From JABDMH01 sp965223105 (GTDB lineage Bacteria; Bacteroidota; Bacteroidia; Chitinophagales; Saprospiraceae), in contig OZ244987.1 in NCBI GenBank assembly GCA_965223105.1, positions 6,944,001-7,008,000 on the forward strand: a DNA stretch of 64,000 nt, in the 5' to 3' direction. The position numbers were made by a program, and so were the translations under genes. Of the stretch, positions 17,151-26,125 are shown in pieces (within the stretch, counting starts at the first letter, position 1; each line of letters starts with the position of its first letter). Below the pieces are notes generated by a model. The model made no database searches. It was given only the letters and a program-made list of their open reading frames with translations, and was not told where the DNA came from.

Positions 17151-18425
17151 TGAATTCTCGTAAGCGCTATAACATATTGGCCATGGTCTTTGTGACCGTG
17201 GTCATAAATTATTTGGATCGGACCAATATTTCCATAGCTGCATCGGCATTGCAAGACGATTTGAGTATCAATTCCGTTCAAATGGGATATGTGTTTTCTG
17301 CCTTTGCTTGGACTTATGCCTTCCTTCAGATTCCCGGCGGTATAGTAGCGGACAAAATAGGATCCAGAGTTCTTTATACTTTCATTATGGCCTTTTGGTC
17401 CATTGCCACATTATTACAGGGTTTTGCCAATTCCTTTATTATCTTGCTCGGTTTGCGGGCCAGCATCGGGACCTTTGAAGCCCCTTCCTATCCGATCAAT
17501 AACTTGATCGTTACTCGTTGGTTTCCTGAGAACGAACGTGCCTCTGCAATAGGGATCTATACCTCTGGTCAGTTTTTGGGCATGGCATTTTTGCTTCCCG
17601 TACTAGCCCTAATCCAAAACTATTTAGGTTGGCGGGGACTTTTTTTTGTATCCGGGATTATCGGAATTATTTGGGCTGGAGTATGGTATTATTTTTATCG
17701 CGATCCAGGAGAGCACCCAGACATTAGTGCTAGGGAACTGGATTATATTGTGAAGGGCGGAGGACTTGTAAAGGAAAAAGGGGAATCGCAAATAAAAGAA
17801 AAGTTCAAATTTAAGCATGTAAAACAAGTTTTTAGTTACCGAAATCTTTGGGGACTGTATATTGGCCAATTTTGCCTGGGTGCCACCGTCGTTTTCTTTC
17901 TCACCTGGTTTCCCACTTATCTGATCAAGTATCGAGGGTTGGATTTCTTGCAATCGGGTTTTTTAGCTTCCATTCCCTATCTAGCTGCATTTATAGGAGT
18001 ATTATTATCGGGATTTATCTCTGATTTGCTGACTAAAAAGGGATATTCAGTAGAGGTCTCGCGAAAAACACCAATCATCATTGGCATGCTGCTTTCGACC
18101 TGTATTATAGGCGCCAATTACTCAGACAGTACTTTCCTGGTCATTTTGTTCCTGGCCTTGGCTTTTTTTGGCAATGGCCTGGCCAGTATCGCCTGGGTCT
18201 TCGTTTCGTTATTGGCACCTAAAGAATTGATTGGCCTGACAGGTGGAGCTTTTAACTTTATTGGTGGCCTGTCGGGAAATTATTGTTCCAGTGGTAATTG
18301 GCTATTTGGTGGAGGGTGGTGATTTTAGTCCTGCCTTATTTTTTATAGGGGCTATAGCGTTGTTGGGATTTATATCTTACACCTTTATCGTGGGTAAAGT
18401 AGTAAGAATCGTACCTAAGGATTAA
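17147..18425 (+). pseudogene. ACS-type MFS transporter gene with a 3' frameshift
   Basis: True start is ATG 17147, overlapping the mutarotase stop; an upstream in-frame extension is mutarotase sequence read in the wrong frame. MNSRKRYNILAMVFVTVVIN, YLDRTNISIA and GxRASIGTFEAPSYPINN are typical of the anion:cation symporter family (hexuronate or sugar-acid uptake). The main frame breaks near 18285 (GGLSGNYCSSG... stop at 18322). The next frame continues perfectly with IIVPVVIGYLVEGGDFSPAL and further membrane helices to TAA at 18425. One indel thus removes the last one or two helices from the protein, so it is probably inactive unless the frameshift is a sequencing error. Confidence 0.82.
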
Positions 18426-18452
18426 AGTCCCTTGACGGCAGAGGACTATTAT

Positions 18453-18552
18453 GGGTATCTCAAAGAATCCCGGTCGTGGATTGGACCCAATGGTTTCGCC
18501 ATTTGTTTTTTGAATCAAAACCGATCACACGCAGAGGTTATTGGAGGTACCC
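18453..18552 (+). repeat. Full MITE-like element (short form, 100 bp)
   Basis: Termini GGGTATCTCA and GGAGGTACCC. Inside are CCGGTCGTGGATTGGACC, the hairpin AATGGTTTCGCCATT and CAAAACCGATCACACGCAGA. No exact target duplication. It stands 27 bp after the transporter and touches the next gene remnant. Confidence 0.85.
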
Positions 18553-18645
18553 TTTATTGTTTTCCCGCCTTCAGATGCCACATTGCAACAAAATGGTTCA
18601 TGGCCTGTCAACTGGTCTAGTCTGGCTTTGCCCCTTCGAAAATAG
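18553..18645 (+). pseudogene. Unidentified 3' gene remnant abutting the MITE-like element
   Basis: Reading from the first base after the element gives FIVFPPSDATLQQNGSWP, then VNWSSLALPLRK and TAG, a plausible C-terminal protein sequence with no start. I cannot name the family. The intact 5' part is absent, so the element marks the breakpoint. Confidence 0.4.
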
Positions 18646-18700
18646 GATTGGCAATAGCCTATAATATTTCTATCTTGCCGTTTAGGACATTTGCCCTAAT

Positions 18701-19345
18701 ATGTTGACAACCAGAGAAGCTATTGTTGAGGCAGCCATAAGGCTATACAACCACAAAGGTTTTGCTAATACTACCAGTCGTCATATTGCAGCAGAGATCA
18801 ATATCAGCCATGGCAACCTGGAATATCATTTTCCCAACAAGGAGGCATTGGTGATGGAGATTTATCAACGGATGAGGCAAGAGGCCTCTGGATACTACGA
18901 AGACCTCAATCACGACATCCTAAATCCCGAGGAACATTTCCATAGGTTACTGCTCCACTTAGAAGTGTTTCAGGACAAGTATAAATTCTTCAATCTGGAT
19001 GTGCTGGAAATAACCAGGAAACATAAAAAAGCCGGTCTGTTGCTAAGAGATACCCTCCAAATTAGGAAAACTCAAATGATTGGTATCTTCGAAAGCTTCG
19101 CGAAACTTGGCTATTTGAAGCCTGAACCGGCTGATGGCCATTATGAAAGGCTTCAGCATACTATCAGGATGGTTATTACTTTTTGGAAGTCACAACAAGA
19201 AATTCTTACCAATTTTGACTATGCTCAAAAAGGTGAATTCGTCCGGCATATCTGGGACCTGATTATTCCACATTTCACAGCCAAAGGGATTAGAGCCTAT
19301 CAATCTGTCTTACGGAAATTTCCCATACATTCTCAATTTCAGTAG
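18701..19345 (+). CDS. TetR-family transcriptional regulator
   Basis: A 214-aa regulator with an N-terminal TetR helix-turn-helix: REAIVEAAIRLYNHKGFANT, TSRHIAAEINISHGNLEYHF and PNKEALVMEIY, covering residues 4-55. The C-terminal half is an all-helical ligand/dimer domain with no clear effector signature. It ends 1 bp before the Na+/solute symporter start (TAG-A-ATG), so it is co-transcribed with it and may control the local sugar genes. Intact, in contrast to most neighbours. Confidence 0.88.
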   Translation: MLTTREAIVEAAIRLYNHKGFANTTSRHIAAEINISHGNLEYHFPNKEALVMEIYQRMRQEASGYYEDLNHDILNPEEHFHRLLLHLEVFQDKYKFFNLDVLEITRKHKKAGLLLRDTLQIRKTQMIGIFESFAKLGYLKPEPADGHYERLQHTIRMVITFWKSQQEILTNFDYAQKGEFVRHIWDLIIPHFTAKGIRAYQSVLRKFPIHSQFQ

Positions 19346-19346
19346 A

Positions 19347-20429
19347 ATGAGCAAGGTATCATCAATAGATATTGTGGTTATCGCAGCCTATATTCTGGGA
19401 ATTCTTTTTGCAGGACTATGGGTAGCACGCAAGCGAATGGTCAGCGTGGATGGATATTTTTTAGCCGGGCACTCCTTAAAATGGCCGGTGATCGGCGCGG
19501 CACTGTTTGCTTCAAATATATCTACTATCCACCTTGTGGGATTAGCTGCTTCTGGTTTTAACGACGGACTAGTTTGGGGACACTTCGAATGGATGGCTGT
19601 TTTCACCTTGATCTTGCTGGCACTGGTTTTTGCTCCGTTTTACTACAAAAACAAAATTGCCATCCTGCCGGAGTTCCTGGAAATGCGGTACAATGCCACT
19701 GCCCGGGTATGCCTGGCCATCTTAGGATTGTTGGGGGCGCTTTTCATGCATATTGGGGTAAGTCTATACGCGGGTGCAGTGGTATTCGAGCAATTCTTTG
19801 GTGTAAACGTCTACGTTTCAATACTGGCACTTTCTTTTATTACCGCGCTGTATACGGTTATTGGCGGACTCCACTCAGTCGTGATCACCGAAACGATCCA
19901 AACCATAATTCTGGTGGGCGGGGCCATCGTCCTCACATTGTTTGGATTTAGGGCCCTGCCGGATCACGGCATTAACAGCTGGGCAGACCTGCAATCGGCG
20001 GTGAAACCTGAACAACTAAGTATTGTGCCGTCGGCTGCCAACCCTAGTGGACTCAGCTGGTCAGCCATTTTGCTGGGTTATCCGGTGCTAGGTATCTGGT
20101 ATTGGTGTGCGGACCAAACCATAGTACAGCAAGTACTGGGCGCACAAACCCTGCGAGATGCGCAAATTGGTCACCTATTCGCCGCATATATAAAAATACT
20201 ACCCGTGTTTATTCTGGTGCTGCCCGGTGTATTGGGCTATGTATTGTTTGGTGATCTTCTTTTTAGCTACCTGGAGTACATCGGCGATGATTTTGAAGCG
20301 GACATGGCCAAAATGGCTGAAGATTCCGTAACCCGGGAATGGTGGAAACTAACCGATCCTTGCCAGGTACCGTTGGAAACAAGGGCTGAAGGAGAGTGGT
20401 GGGCCAATAAGGAAGAGATTTTTCACTAG
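19347..20429 (+). CDS. Deletion fusion: N-terminal half of an SSS Na+/sugar symporter joined to the C terminus of a rhamnose/fucose mutarotase
   Basis: Residues 1 to about 303 are a sodium:solute symporter (YILGILFAGLWVARKRM, DGYFLAGHSLKWPVIGAALF, SNISTIHLVGLAASG, PVLGIWYWCADQTIVQQVLG). It breaks off after VLPGVLGYVLFGD, so only about eight of the usual 13-14 helices remain. From about base 20256 the frame continues with LLFSYLEYIGDDFEADMAKM, REWWKLTDPCQ and EGEWWANKEEIFH, the C-terminal half of a COG3254 mutarotase. The simplest reading is one in-frame deletion that removed the symporter 3' half and the mutarotase 5' half. The mutarotase part is a different paralogue from the one at 16703. 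Probably non-functional. Confidence 0.82.
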   Translation: MSKVSSIDIVVIAAYILGILFAGLWVARKRMVSVDGYFLAGHSLKWPVIGAALFASNISTIHLVGLAASGFNDGLVWGHFEWMAVFTLILLALVFAPFYYKNKIAILPEFLEMRYNATARVCLAILGLLGALFMHIGVSLYAGAVVFEQFFGVNVYVSILALSFITALYTVIGGLHSVVITETIQTIILVGGAIVLTLFGFRALPDHGINSWADLQSAVKPEQLSIVPSAANPSGLSWSAILLGYPVLGIWYWCADQTIVQQVLGAQTLRDAQIGHLFAAYIKILPVFILVLPGVLGYVLFGDLLFSYLEYIGDDFEADMAKMAEDSVTREWWKLTDPCQVPLETRAEGEWWANKEEIFH

Positions 20430-20451
20430 GATTAAAAATTAATAGATAATC

Positions 20452-21981
20452 ATGAAAACATTAATATCTGTAATCCATCCCTTTGTGCTTTTAACAGTGC
20501 TGGTATTTTGTAGCTGCAAACGGGAAAAGCATGACCCAAACATAATCATTATCCTTGCCGACGATCTGGGCTACGGTGATCCCCAGGTTTATAATGCTGA
20601 ATCTAAAATACCCACGCCTAACATTAATAAACTGGCTGCTGCTGGAATGCGGTTTACCGATGCGCACTCACCCAGCAGTGTGTGCACACCTACCAGGTAC
20701 GGTATTTTGACGGGTAGATATGCCTGGCGCACTGATTTGAAAAAAAGTGTATTGTGGATGTGGGACAAGCCTTTGATTGCACCCGATAGGTTGACCTTTC
20801 CGAAAATGTTGAAATCGAAAAAGTACCACACTGCCTGTATTGGTAAATGGCATTTAGGCTGGCGATGGCCCTCAAATCAGGGGCCTGGCTATATGAACGA
20901 CACCATACCAACTGGTGATTATAACTTTAAAGGCAGAAATGAACTTTGGAAACATATAGATTTCTCCAAAGCTATAGGAGGAGGGCCTTTGGAAGCGGGG
21001 TTCGATTATTATTTCGGAGATGATGTACCCAACTTTGCTCCTTATGCTTTTTTCGAGAACGATAAGCTGGTTAGTATTCCGGACCAAATTAAACCCACAG
21101 GTATGTTTGGCGGCCCAGGCCCTATGGTCAACGGTTGGGAGCTGGAGCAAGTAATGCCTGAAATAACCAGCCGTGCGGTGAATTATATTGAGGATCAATC
21201 TCAAAAGAACCGCCCATTCTTCCTGTATTTTGCTTTAACCGCACCGCATACGCCTATAGCGCCAACCATTGAATTTAAAGGAAAGAGCGAAGCAGGTTTG
21301 TATGGTGATTTTGTACATGAGGTAGATTGGTCGGTAGGTCAAATAGTTGAGGCCTTAAAAAGATCCGGACAATTTGAAAACACACTGATCTTCTTTACCT
21401 CTGATAATGGTTCACCACAACGAGACGGCACCAATATGGCTGGCCCCATTGCCTCGGTAAAAAAATATGGACACGACCCCAGTAAGCCCTGGAGAGGGAT
21501 GAAGGCGGACATTTGGGAGGGCGGCCATAGGGTGCCATTTATCGCCTCCTGGCCGGCCAAAATTCCTGCCAATACTAAAAGTGATCAGTTGATCTGTTTG
21601 ACAGACATCATGAATTCAGTTGCGTCAATGTTGGGAATTTCAAATGATCCTGGCGATATGCAAGACAGCTATGATATTTCTTCTTCGCTGTTGGGAAGCA
21701 ACCATGGTGATCCTATAAGAGAGTCTATTGTACATCATTCATCTAATGGCACGTTTGCTATTCGTCAAGGGGAATGGAAACTGATTCTGGGCCAGGACTC
21801 GGGAGGATTCAGCAATAATTTGACCATCGAGGGTATTCCGGTTGAAACCGATGGACAGCTTTATAATCTCTCGGATGATCCTTCTGAGCAAACAAATCTT
21901 TACGCCGACTATCCGGAAAAAGTAAAGGAACTCTCTCAATTACTGAATCAAATTAAAAACAAAGGGGCCAATAGATTATGA
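20452..21981 (+). CDS. Sulfatase lipoprotein (S1 family arylsulfatase type)
   Basis: A 509-aa sulfatase. Lipobox FCSC (Cys22), metal Asp37-Asp38 (LADDLGYGD), and the formylglycine motif CTPTR with Cys78 (SVCTPTRYGILTGR). The Thr at the fourth position is a tolerated variant of CxPSR. GKWHLGW follows, then the C-terminal metal/sulfate site FFTSDNGSP. It is of the GalNAc-6S/arylsulfatase A-like branch, different from the two IDS-like enzymes upstream. It begins 22 bp after the fused symporter and its TGA overlaps the ATG of the broken GH29 gene. The pairing with a fucosidase suggests work on sulfated fucose. Confidence 0.93.
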   Translation: MKTLISVIHPFVLLTVLVFCSCKREKHDPNIIIILADDLGYGDPQVYNAESKIPTPNINKLAAAGMRFTDAHSPSSVCTPTRYGILTGRYAWRTDLKKSVLWMWDKPLIAPDRLTFPKMLKSKKYHTACIGKWHLGWRWPSNQGPGYMNDTIPTGDYNFKGRNELWKHIDFSKAIGGGPLEAGFDYYFGDDVPNFAPYAFFENDKLVSIPDQIKPTGMFGGPGPMVNGWELEQVMPEITSRAVNYIEDQSQKNRPFFLYFALTAPHTPIAPTIEFKGKSEAGLYGDFVHEVDWSVGQIVEALKRSGQFENTLIFFTSDNGSPQRDGTNMAGPIASVKKYGHDPSKPWRGMKADIWEGGHRVPFIASWPAKIPANTKSDQLICLTDIMNSVASMLGISNDPGDMQDSYDISSSLLGSNHGDPIRESIVHHSSNGTFAIRQGEWKLILGQDSGGFSNNLTIEGIPVETDGQLYNLSDDPSEQTNLYADYPEKVKELSQLLNQIKNKGANRL

Positions 21982-22380
21982 ATTCATCAATAAGATTTCT
22001 GGTTGCGGCTGTTGTTTGGCTATTACCAACCACAATCACTTCTGCGCAGCACTCAGGAGGTGGAGAGGCTAATCCCAACCTTATCACCAATCAAGAAGCA
22101 CTTAAGAAATTCAGAGAAAATCGCTTTGGTATGTTTGTCCATTGGGGGTATGTAGCGCTCAGGGGAGAAGAGATCGAGATGGTCCAGAAAAAGGAGCATA
22201 CCGGCGAATGACTATGATGCACTATATAGGGAGTTTCATCCAGTCCTTTTTAATGCTGAGGAATGGATAAGCACCGCCAAGGATGCAGGGATGAAATACT
22301 TTGTGTTGGTGGCAAAGCATCACGATGGTTTTAGCCTGTGGGACAGCCAATATTCGGAAGATCTTGTCGATTTCAAATAA
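21978..22380 (+). pseudogene. Truncated, frameshifted GH29 alpha-L-fucosidase
   Basis: The ATG overlaps the sulfatase stop (ATGA). A signal peptide is followed by FRENRFGMFVHWGYVALRG, the GH29 N-terminal signature. The frame stops at 22211. One base out of frame it continues as YDALYREFHPVLFNAEEWIS and VLVAKHHDGFSLWDSQYS (again GH29) to 22380. The rest of the catalytic domain, including the nucleophile region, is missing and the DNA passes directly into an oxidoreductase fragment. One frameshift and one deletion junction. Confidence 0.85.
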
Positions 22381-22870
22381 GAAGAACCTGGTTGCTGCCA
22401 TCAATTTCCAATTGCGATATGCCCCTTTTGTAGTCGCTGCCAGAAATATGATTGATCAGGGTTTAATTGGCGAATTGTATGATTTAGAGATAAAAGTTTG
22501 TACCACATTTATGGGATTTTCTGGCTACTCATCCACGAGTGGAGATCTTATACCACAGCATTCATTACATTGATATGATAAGATCATTTCTAGGCAATCC
22601 AGACCGGGTAATGGCGAAAACAGTGGGACAGCCGAAGAAGACGGTTTCGTCTACCCGTAGTGCCATCATTATGGATTATGGCAATACGGTTAGCGCTAAC
22701 ATAATGACCAATCACGACCATGAATTTGGTTCTAGACTTCAGCACAGTTATATCAAGTGGGAGGGGGCACCAAGGGAGCGATTTATGCCAAAATGGGGGT
22801 AAATCTGGATTACCCTAAAGGGGTTGCTGATGTCTTCGAATATTGTATCAAAGGGGAGGAGGGTTCCTAG
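22381..22870 (+). pseudogene. Internal and C-terminal fragment of a Gfo/Idh/MocA oxidoreductase
   Basis: The sequence NLVAAINFQLRYAPFVVAAR and NMIDQGLIGELYDLEIKV is the end of the Rossmann part and the start of the dimer domain of this family. Out of frame follow HYIDMIRSFLGNPDRVMAKT, DYGNTVSANIMTNHDHEFGS and, in a third frame, KMGVNLDYPKGVADVFEY. The NAD-binding N terminus is missing and there are at least two frameshifts. It was probably a sugar dehydrogenase. Confidence 0.75.
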
Positions 22871-23056
22871 AACCAAATTCTTTCTTGGTTCTCCGTTGTG
22901 TGTTGATTTCCTAGTGATATTATAAGCCATTGGGCGCTCACTGGACCATAAATGGGCCAAGGTGACAAATTAAATAGACTCTTGTCATAAAAACCCACAT
23001 TATCTTGCTGATTTATAAGTCAATTTTGTCCATTGAAGACTAAAGTAGCTCATAAA

Positions 23057-23146
23057 ATGTTGGTTAATCATCTGACTTATTTCAACAAACAATTTAAGAG
23101 AATAATGGGCTATAGCCCTAAAGAATATCGAAGGGCATTAAACTAA
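23057..23146 (+). pseudogene. C-terminal remnant of an AraC-family regulator
   Basis: A 29-residue frame, MLVNHLTYFNKQFKRIMGYS then PKEYRRALN and TAA, carries the final helix-turn-helix signature of AraC/XylS proteins (F-N-x-x-F-K-x-x-x-G-x-S-P-x-x-Y-R). Nothing upstream continues it. Bases 22871-23056 and 23147-23291 show no other gene. Confidence 0.6.
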
Positions 23147-23291
23147 TGAGAGGATAAAACGAAATGGTTGGTTCTCCCCACGGCCGATTATCTATTGAAT
23201 AGACCTTAATTCTTTGGGCTCTATCCTCCCACATTTTTGGTCAAAATAGCATATTATGGATGAATAAGAATCAAACCACCTGCCGATTGCC

Positions 23292-25691
23292 TCAATCGAT
23301 TTTATGGTAATCCTGGTCATAAATGTCCTTTGTGGATAATTTTTCATGTTCTTCTTCCAGTTTGATCCTATAGATATCAGCAAAATCAATTTCATTGGTA
23401 GGCCTGAATCGATCGCTTTCTATATATTTCAAGACACTATGTCGCAATTGCCTTGCAACCGGCCTTTTGGCCAAATCCGTCATCATGTCCATAGAAGAGA
23501 ACACCAAGCTTCCGTTGCCTATTTTGGCTTCGAACAGAGTGCTCAACCGATGGTTGGTCACAAAATTATCAATGACCCTGACCAAGGGTTTCACGGCAAT
23601 GGAATCGGTAATGACCGATTTGGATTTAAATACACAGATCCCACCATTGCCAATTGGTGTGGACATCGGTAGGAGACCGATCGAACACGGGGTGGCTATT
23701 GTCCAAAAGCAGCCCCATGGTGGCCGGTTGGTTGGGAAAATGCACAGGGCTCCAAAATACAGGCACAAACCTGCCGGCAATACCTTTTAAAGTGTTCGGG
23801 CTTGGGTTCAAAAGTACTTTCTTTCCTTGTTCAAGCCATTTTTCCGCTTGATCAATGGCGTTGGTGACAAACACTTCGGAGGAGTTGATTGCTACCTCTT
23901 TTGGGTAACACCATATAGACCAACTGTTTTTATAGGCGGTACCTTCCACGAAAACCGAAATCGTTATTTTTTTTGCTTTTTTCACCGCTATAGGGAAAGC
24001 AATGACCCCTAAATTTGTATTGTTACCAATGGCCAAGTGAACATTGGGCAGATTTCCCGATGAGACCACGGCCCCCGTTTCATCATTGGCGGTCCACCTT
24101 AGCCGTTGTCTTTCAAACTCCTTGTAAAAGTTTGCCACTTCCACGGTAGCCTCGAACGTTTCACCCGTTTCAAACACAGCCTTTTCAAACCGTACCAATG
24201 GCACCACTTCGCTGTTAAACTCTCTGAATTCTTCTGCACTGATAACGCCCTTAGACTCCCAAAAGGCGTTCAGCAGGCCCACCAATGCCGTTCCCTGACC
24301 TGGAAAGTCCTGTAACTGCAATAATTGGAACCCATCAAAACTGGGTGTTTTCAGGGCGCGCTCTATTTCTTCCTTATATAACAGGGCGGCGAGTTTTCCT
24401 GATGCATGGGTGTAATCCTGCGCAAGGTCGATCAATCCTTTTTTTTCCAGATCCATTTTAATCGCCTTAAAGTTCAAGGGATCCAAAACCCCTGTATAGC
24501 GCTCAATTTTACCCATGTCGGGATATACCGAGTACTGCCCTATTTCATGTGATATCAAAGGAATGTCAAGGTGGGAGGCGTTGGTGCTATAATCCGCATT
24601 AAAATGTGGCGGTCTGTCATTAAAAATGCCCTGTCCGCGGATCCATCCCTTATCGGTCCATTGCGTTATAAAAAACTCATCTTCTGGCTCAGGCCTTGTG
24701 CCCATTGGTTTTTGAAAGGTAAAGGCCGTGGTGGTATATGCATGCCTGTTGTCCTTGGACTTACAATCGGCCACCATACTGTTCAACAAGCGTGCATCTC
24801 CTTGTAATTCATTGCCCATGGCCATAAAGACAAAGGAGGGGTGGTTGCCATAATCCCGGAGCATGCGGTCTGCCTCGTCTTTAAGGTATTCGGTGGTTGC
24901 CGCATCCTGGCCGACTTTTAGGCTCCAATGCGGCAACTCGGGCTGCAGGTAAAACCCGGATTCGTCCGCCGCTTCGAAGGCGGCCTTTGGCGGGCACCAA
25001 GAATGGAATCGCAAATGGTTGAGCTCGTAACTTTTGGCACTAGAGATCAATTGGGCCCAGTCCTCTTTTTCCGTTGGAGGATAACCGGTCAACGGAAAAA
25101 TCGCACATTCCAAATTTCCCCTCAAAAAGATCCGGTTGCCATTTAATGAAAGTTCGCCATTGTTGTTGCCTGCAAACCGGTAACCAAATTTTGCAGCAGC
25201 CATTCCAGTATTGGTGGCCACCTGTATTTCGTATAGGATTGGGGTAAACTCGTCCCATAACCCAACACTATTGGGCCGGTCGATCACCAGCGTGTGCTGA
25301 TCTGCAACGGATTTTGAAATGGCGACTTTCACCCCGTAAACTGACTTACCATCCATTTTATGGTAATCCCCACTTGACCCTCAACCGGCCCGTACTGTTG
25401 GAAGGCGACCCTTATTTTTTTCAGATCCTGGGTGGGATAGACCTGTATATCCTTCGGTGCGTCTCTGTGCGAAGCCTTTAAGATCATGTCGCCAAGTACA
25501 CCGTTCCACTTGATTTGGGTGTGATTGGGATAGGCGTGCATCATGTCTTGGTCCTCTCCGGTCCCGATAGAATCCAATACCACGGTCCGGGTGCCCGAAA
25601 GGTCCAGTGTGCTCATGTCTTGCCGGGCGCAACCGATCATGACAAAAACCAGGACAGCGCCAGCAGTATTCTTGATGTTCTCATATTTCAA
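23292..25691 (-). pseudogene. GH2-family glycosidase gene, two frameshifts and an internal deletion
   Basis: Three frames join on the minus strand. The first has a lipoprotein signal (VFVMIGC) and TLDLSGTRTVVLDSIGTG, the GH2 N terminus. It then jumps to HAYPNHTQIKWNGVLGDM, missing the rest of the sugar-binding domain, and shifts frame near 25345. The second (from about 25350) carries the immunoglobulin-like domain and TIM barrel with both catalytic glutamates, acid/base in VFMAMGNELQGD and nucleophile in ISHEIGQYSVYP. It shifts frame near 23640. The third holds the C terminus (SVITDSIAVKPLVRVIDNFV ... YHKID). A beta-galactosidase or glucuronidase type is possible; it is not functional as read. 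Confidence 0.8.
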
Positions 25692-26055
25692 TGTGTGTTT
25701 TCATGATCATGGTTCTATGGATTTGCGTGCCCATATGATACAGGTCGGCCTCTATCACCTTATCAAAGGCCTTTTTAGATTCAGGGATGTTCCCGCTGCC
25801 TAGCAGACCCAATGCCATGAAGTAATAGCAATGAATTTTATTGATTACGTTCAAATCTTTCTTCCCAACTCAGCAGATCGGGGAGAGAAATGGCAAAATA
25901 ATCCAACTTCACATTATCGTTCATATGAGCCCTTCCGTAGTTCAGTAAATTTTCAAATCGGGTTTTCGCTCCCAGTTTATGCAATGCCAGGCCTTGATAA
26001 AAAATCTTGTCAGGTTGCCGGTCATTATAGAAAATAGCAGGACTTAGAATTGGTT
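25690..26055 (-). pseudogene. C-terminal remnant of a DUF5107/TPR-like protein
   Basis: On the minus strand PAIFYNDRQPDKIFYQGLAL, HKLGAKTRFENLLNYG and DYFAISLPDLLSWEERFERN run to a stop. One frame over, NKIHCYYFMALGLLGSGNIP and ESKKAFDKVIEADLYHMG run to a TGA that overlaps the GH2 start. This is the TPR-rich tail typical of DUF5107 proteins, often found beside glycosidases. At least one frameshift; the large N-terminal part is absent. No gene is seen in the remaining 70 bp up to 26125. Confidence 0.65.
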
Positions 26056-26125
26056 TTTAGTATCATTATTGGGGTAAATTCCTAATTATTTGCCCTTTCG
26101 TTTAGTTATGTACCTTTATTTTTCA

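Noticed and set aside
20683..20697. Inactive sulfatase because the motif is CTPTR
   Set aside because: The key Cys, Pro and Arg are present and Thr at the fourth position is a known variation; metal and GKWHLG motifs are also intact.
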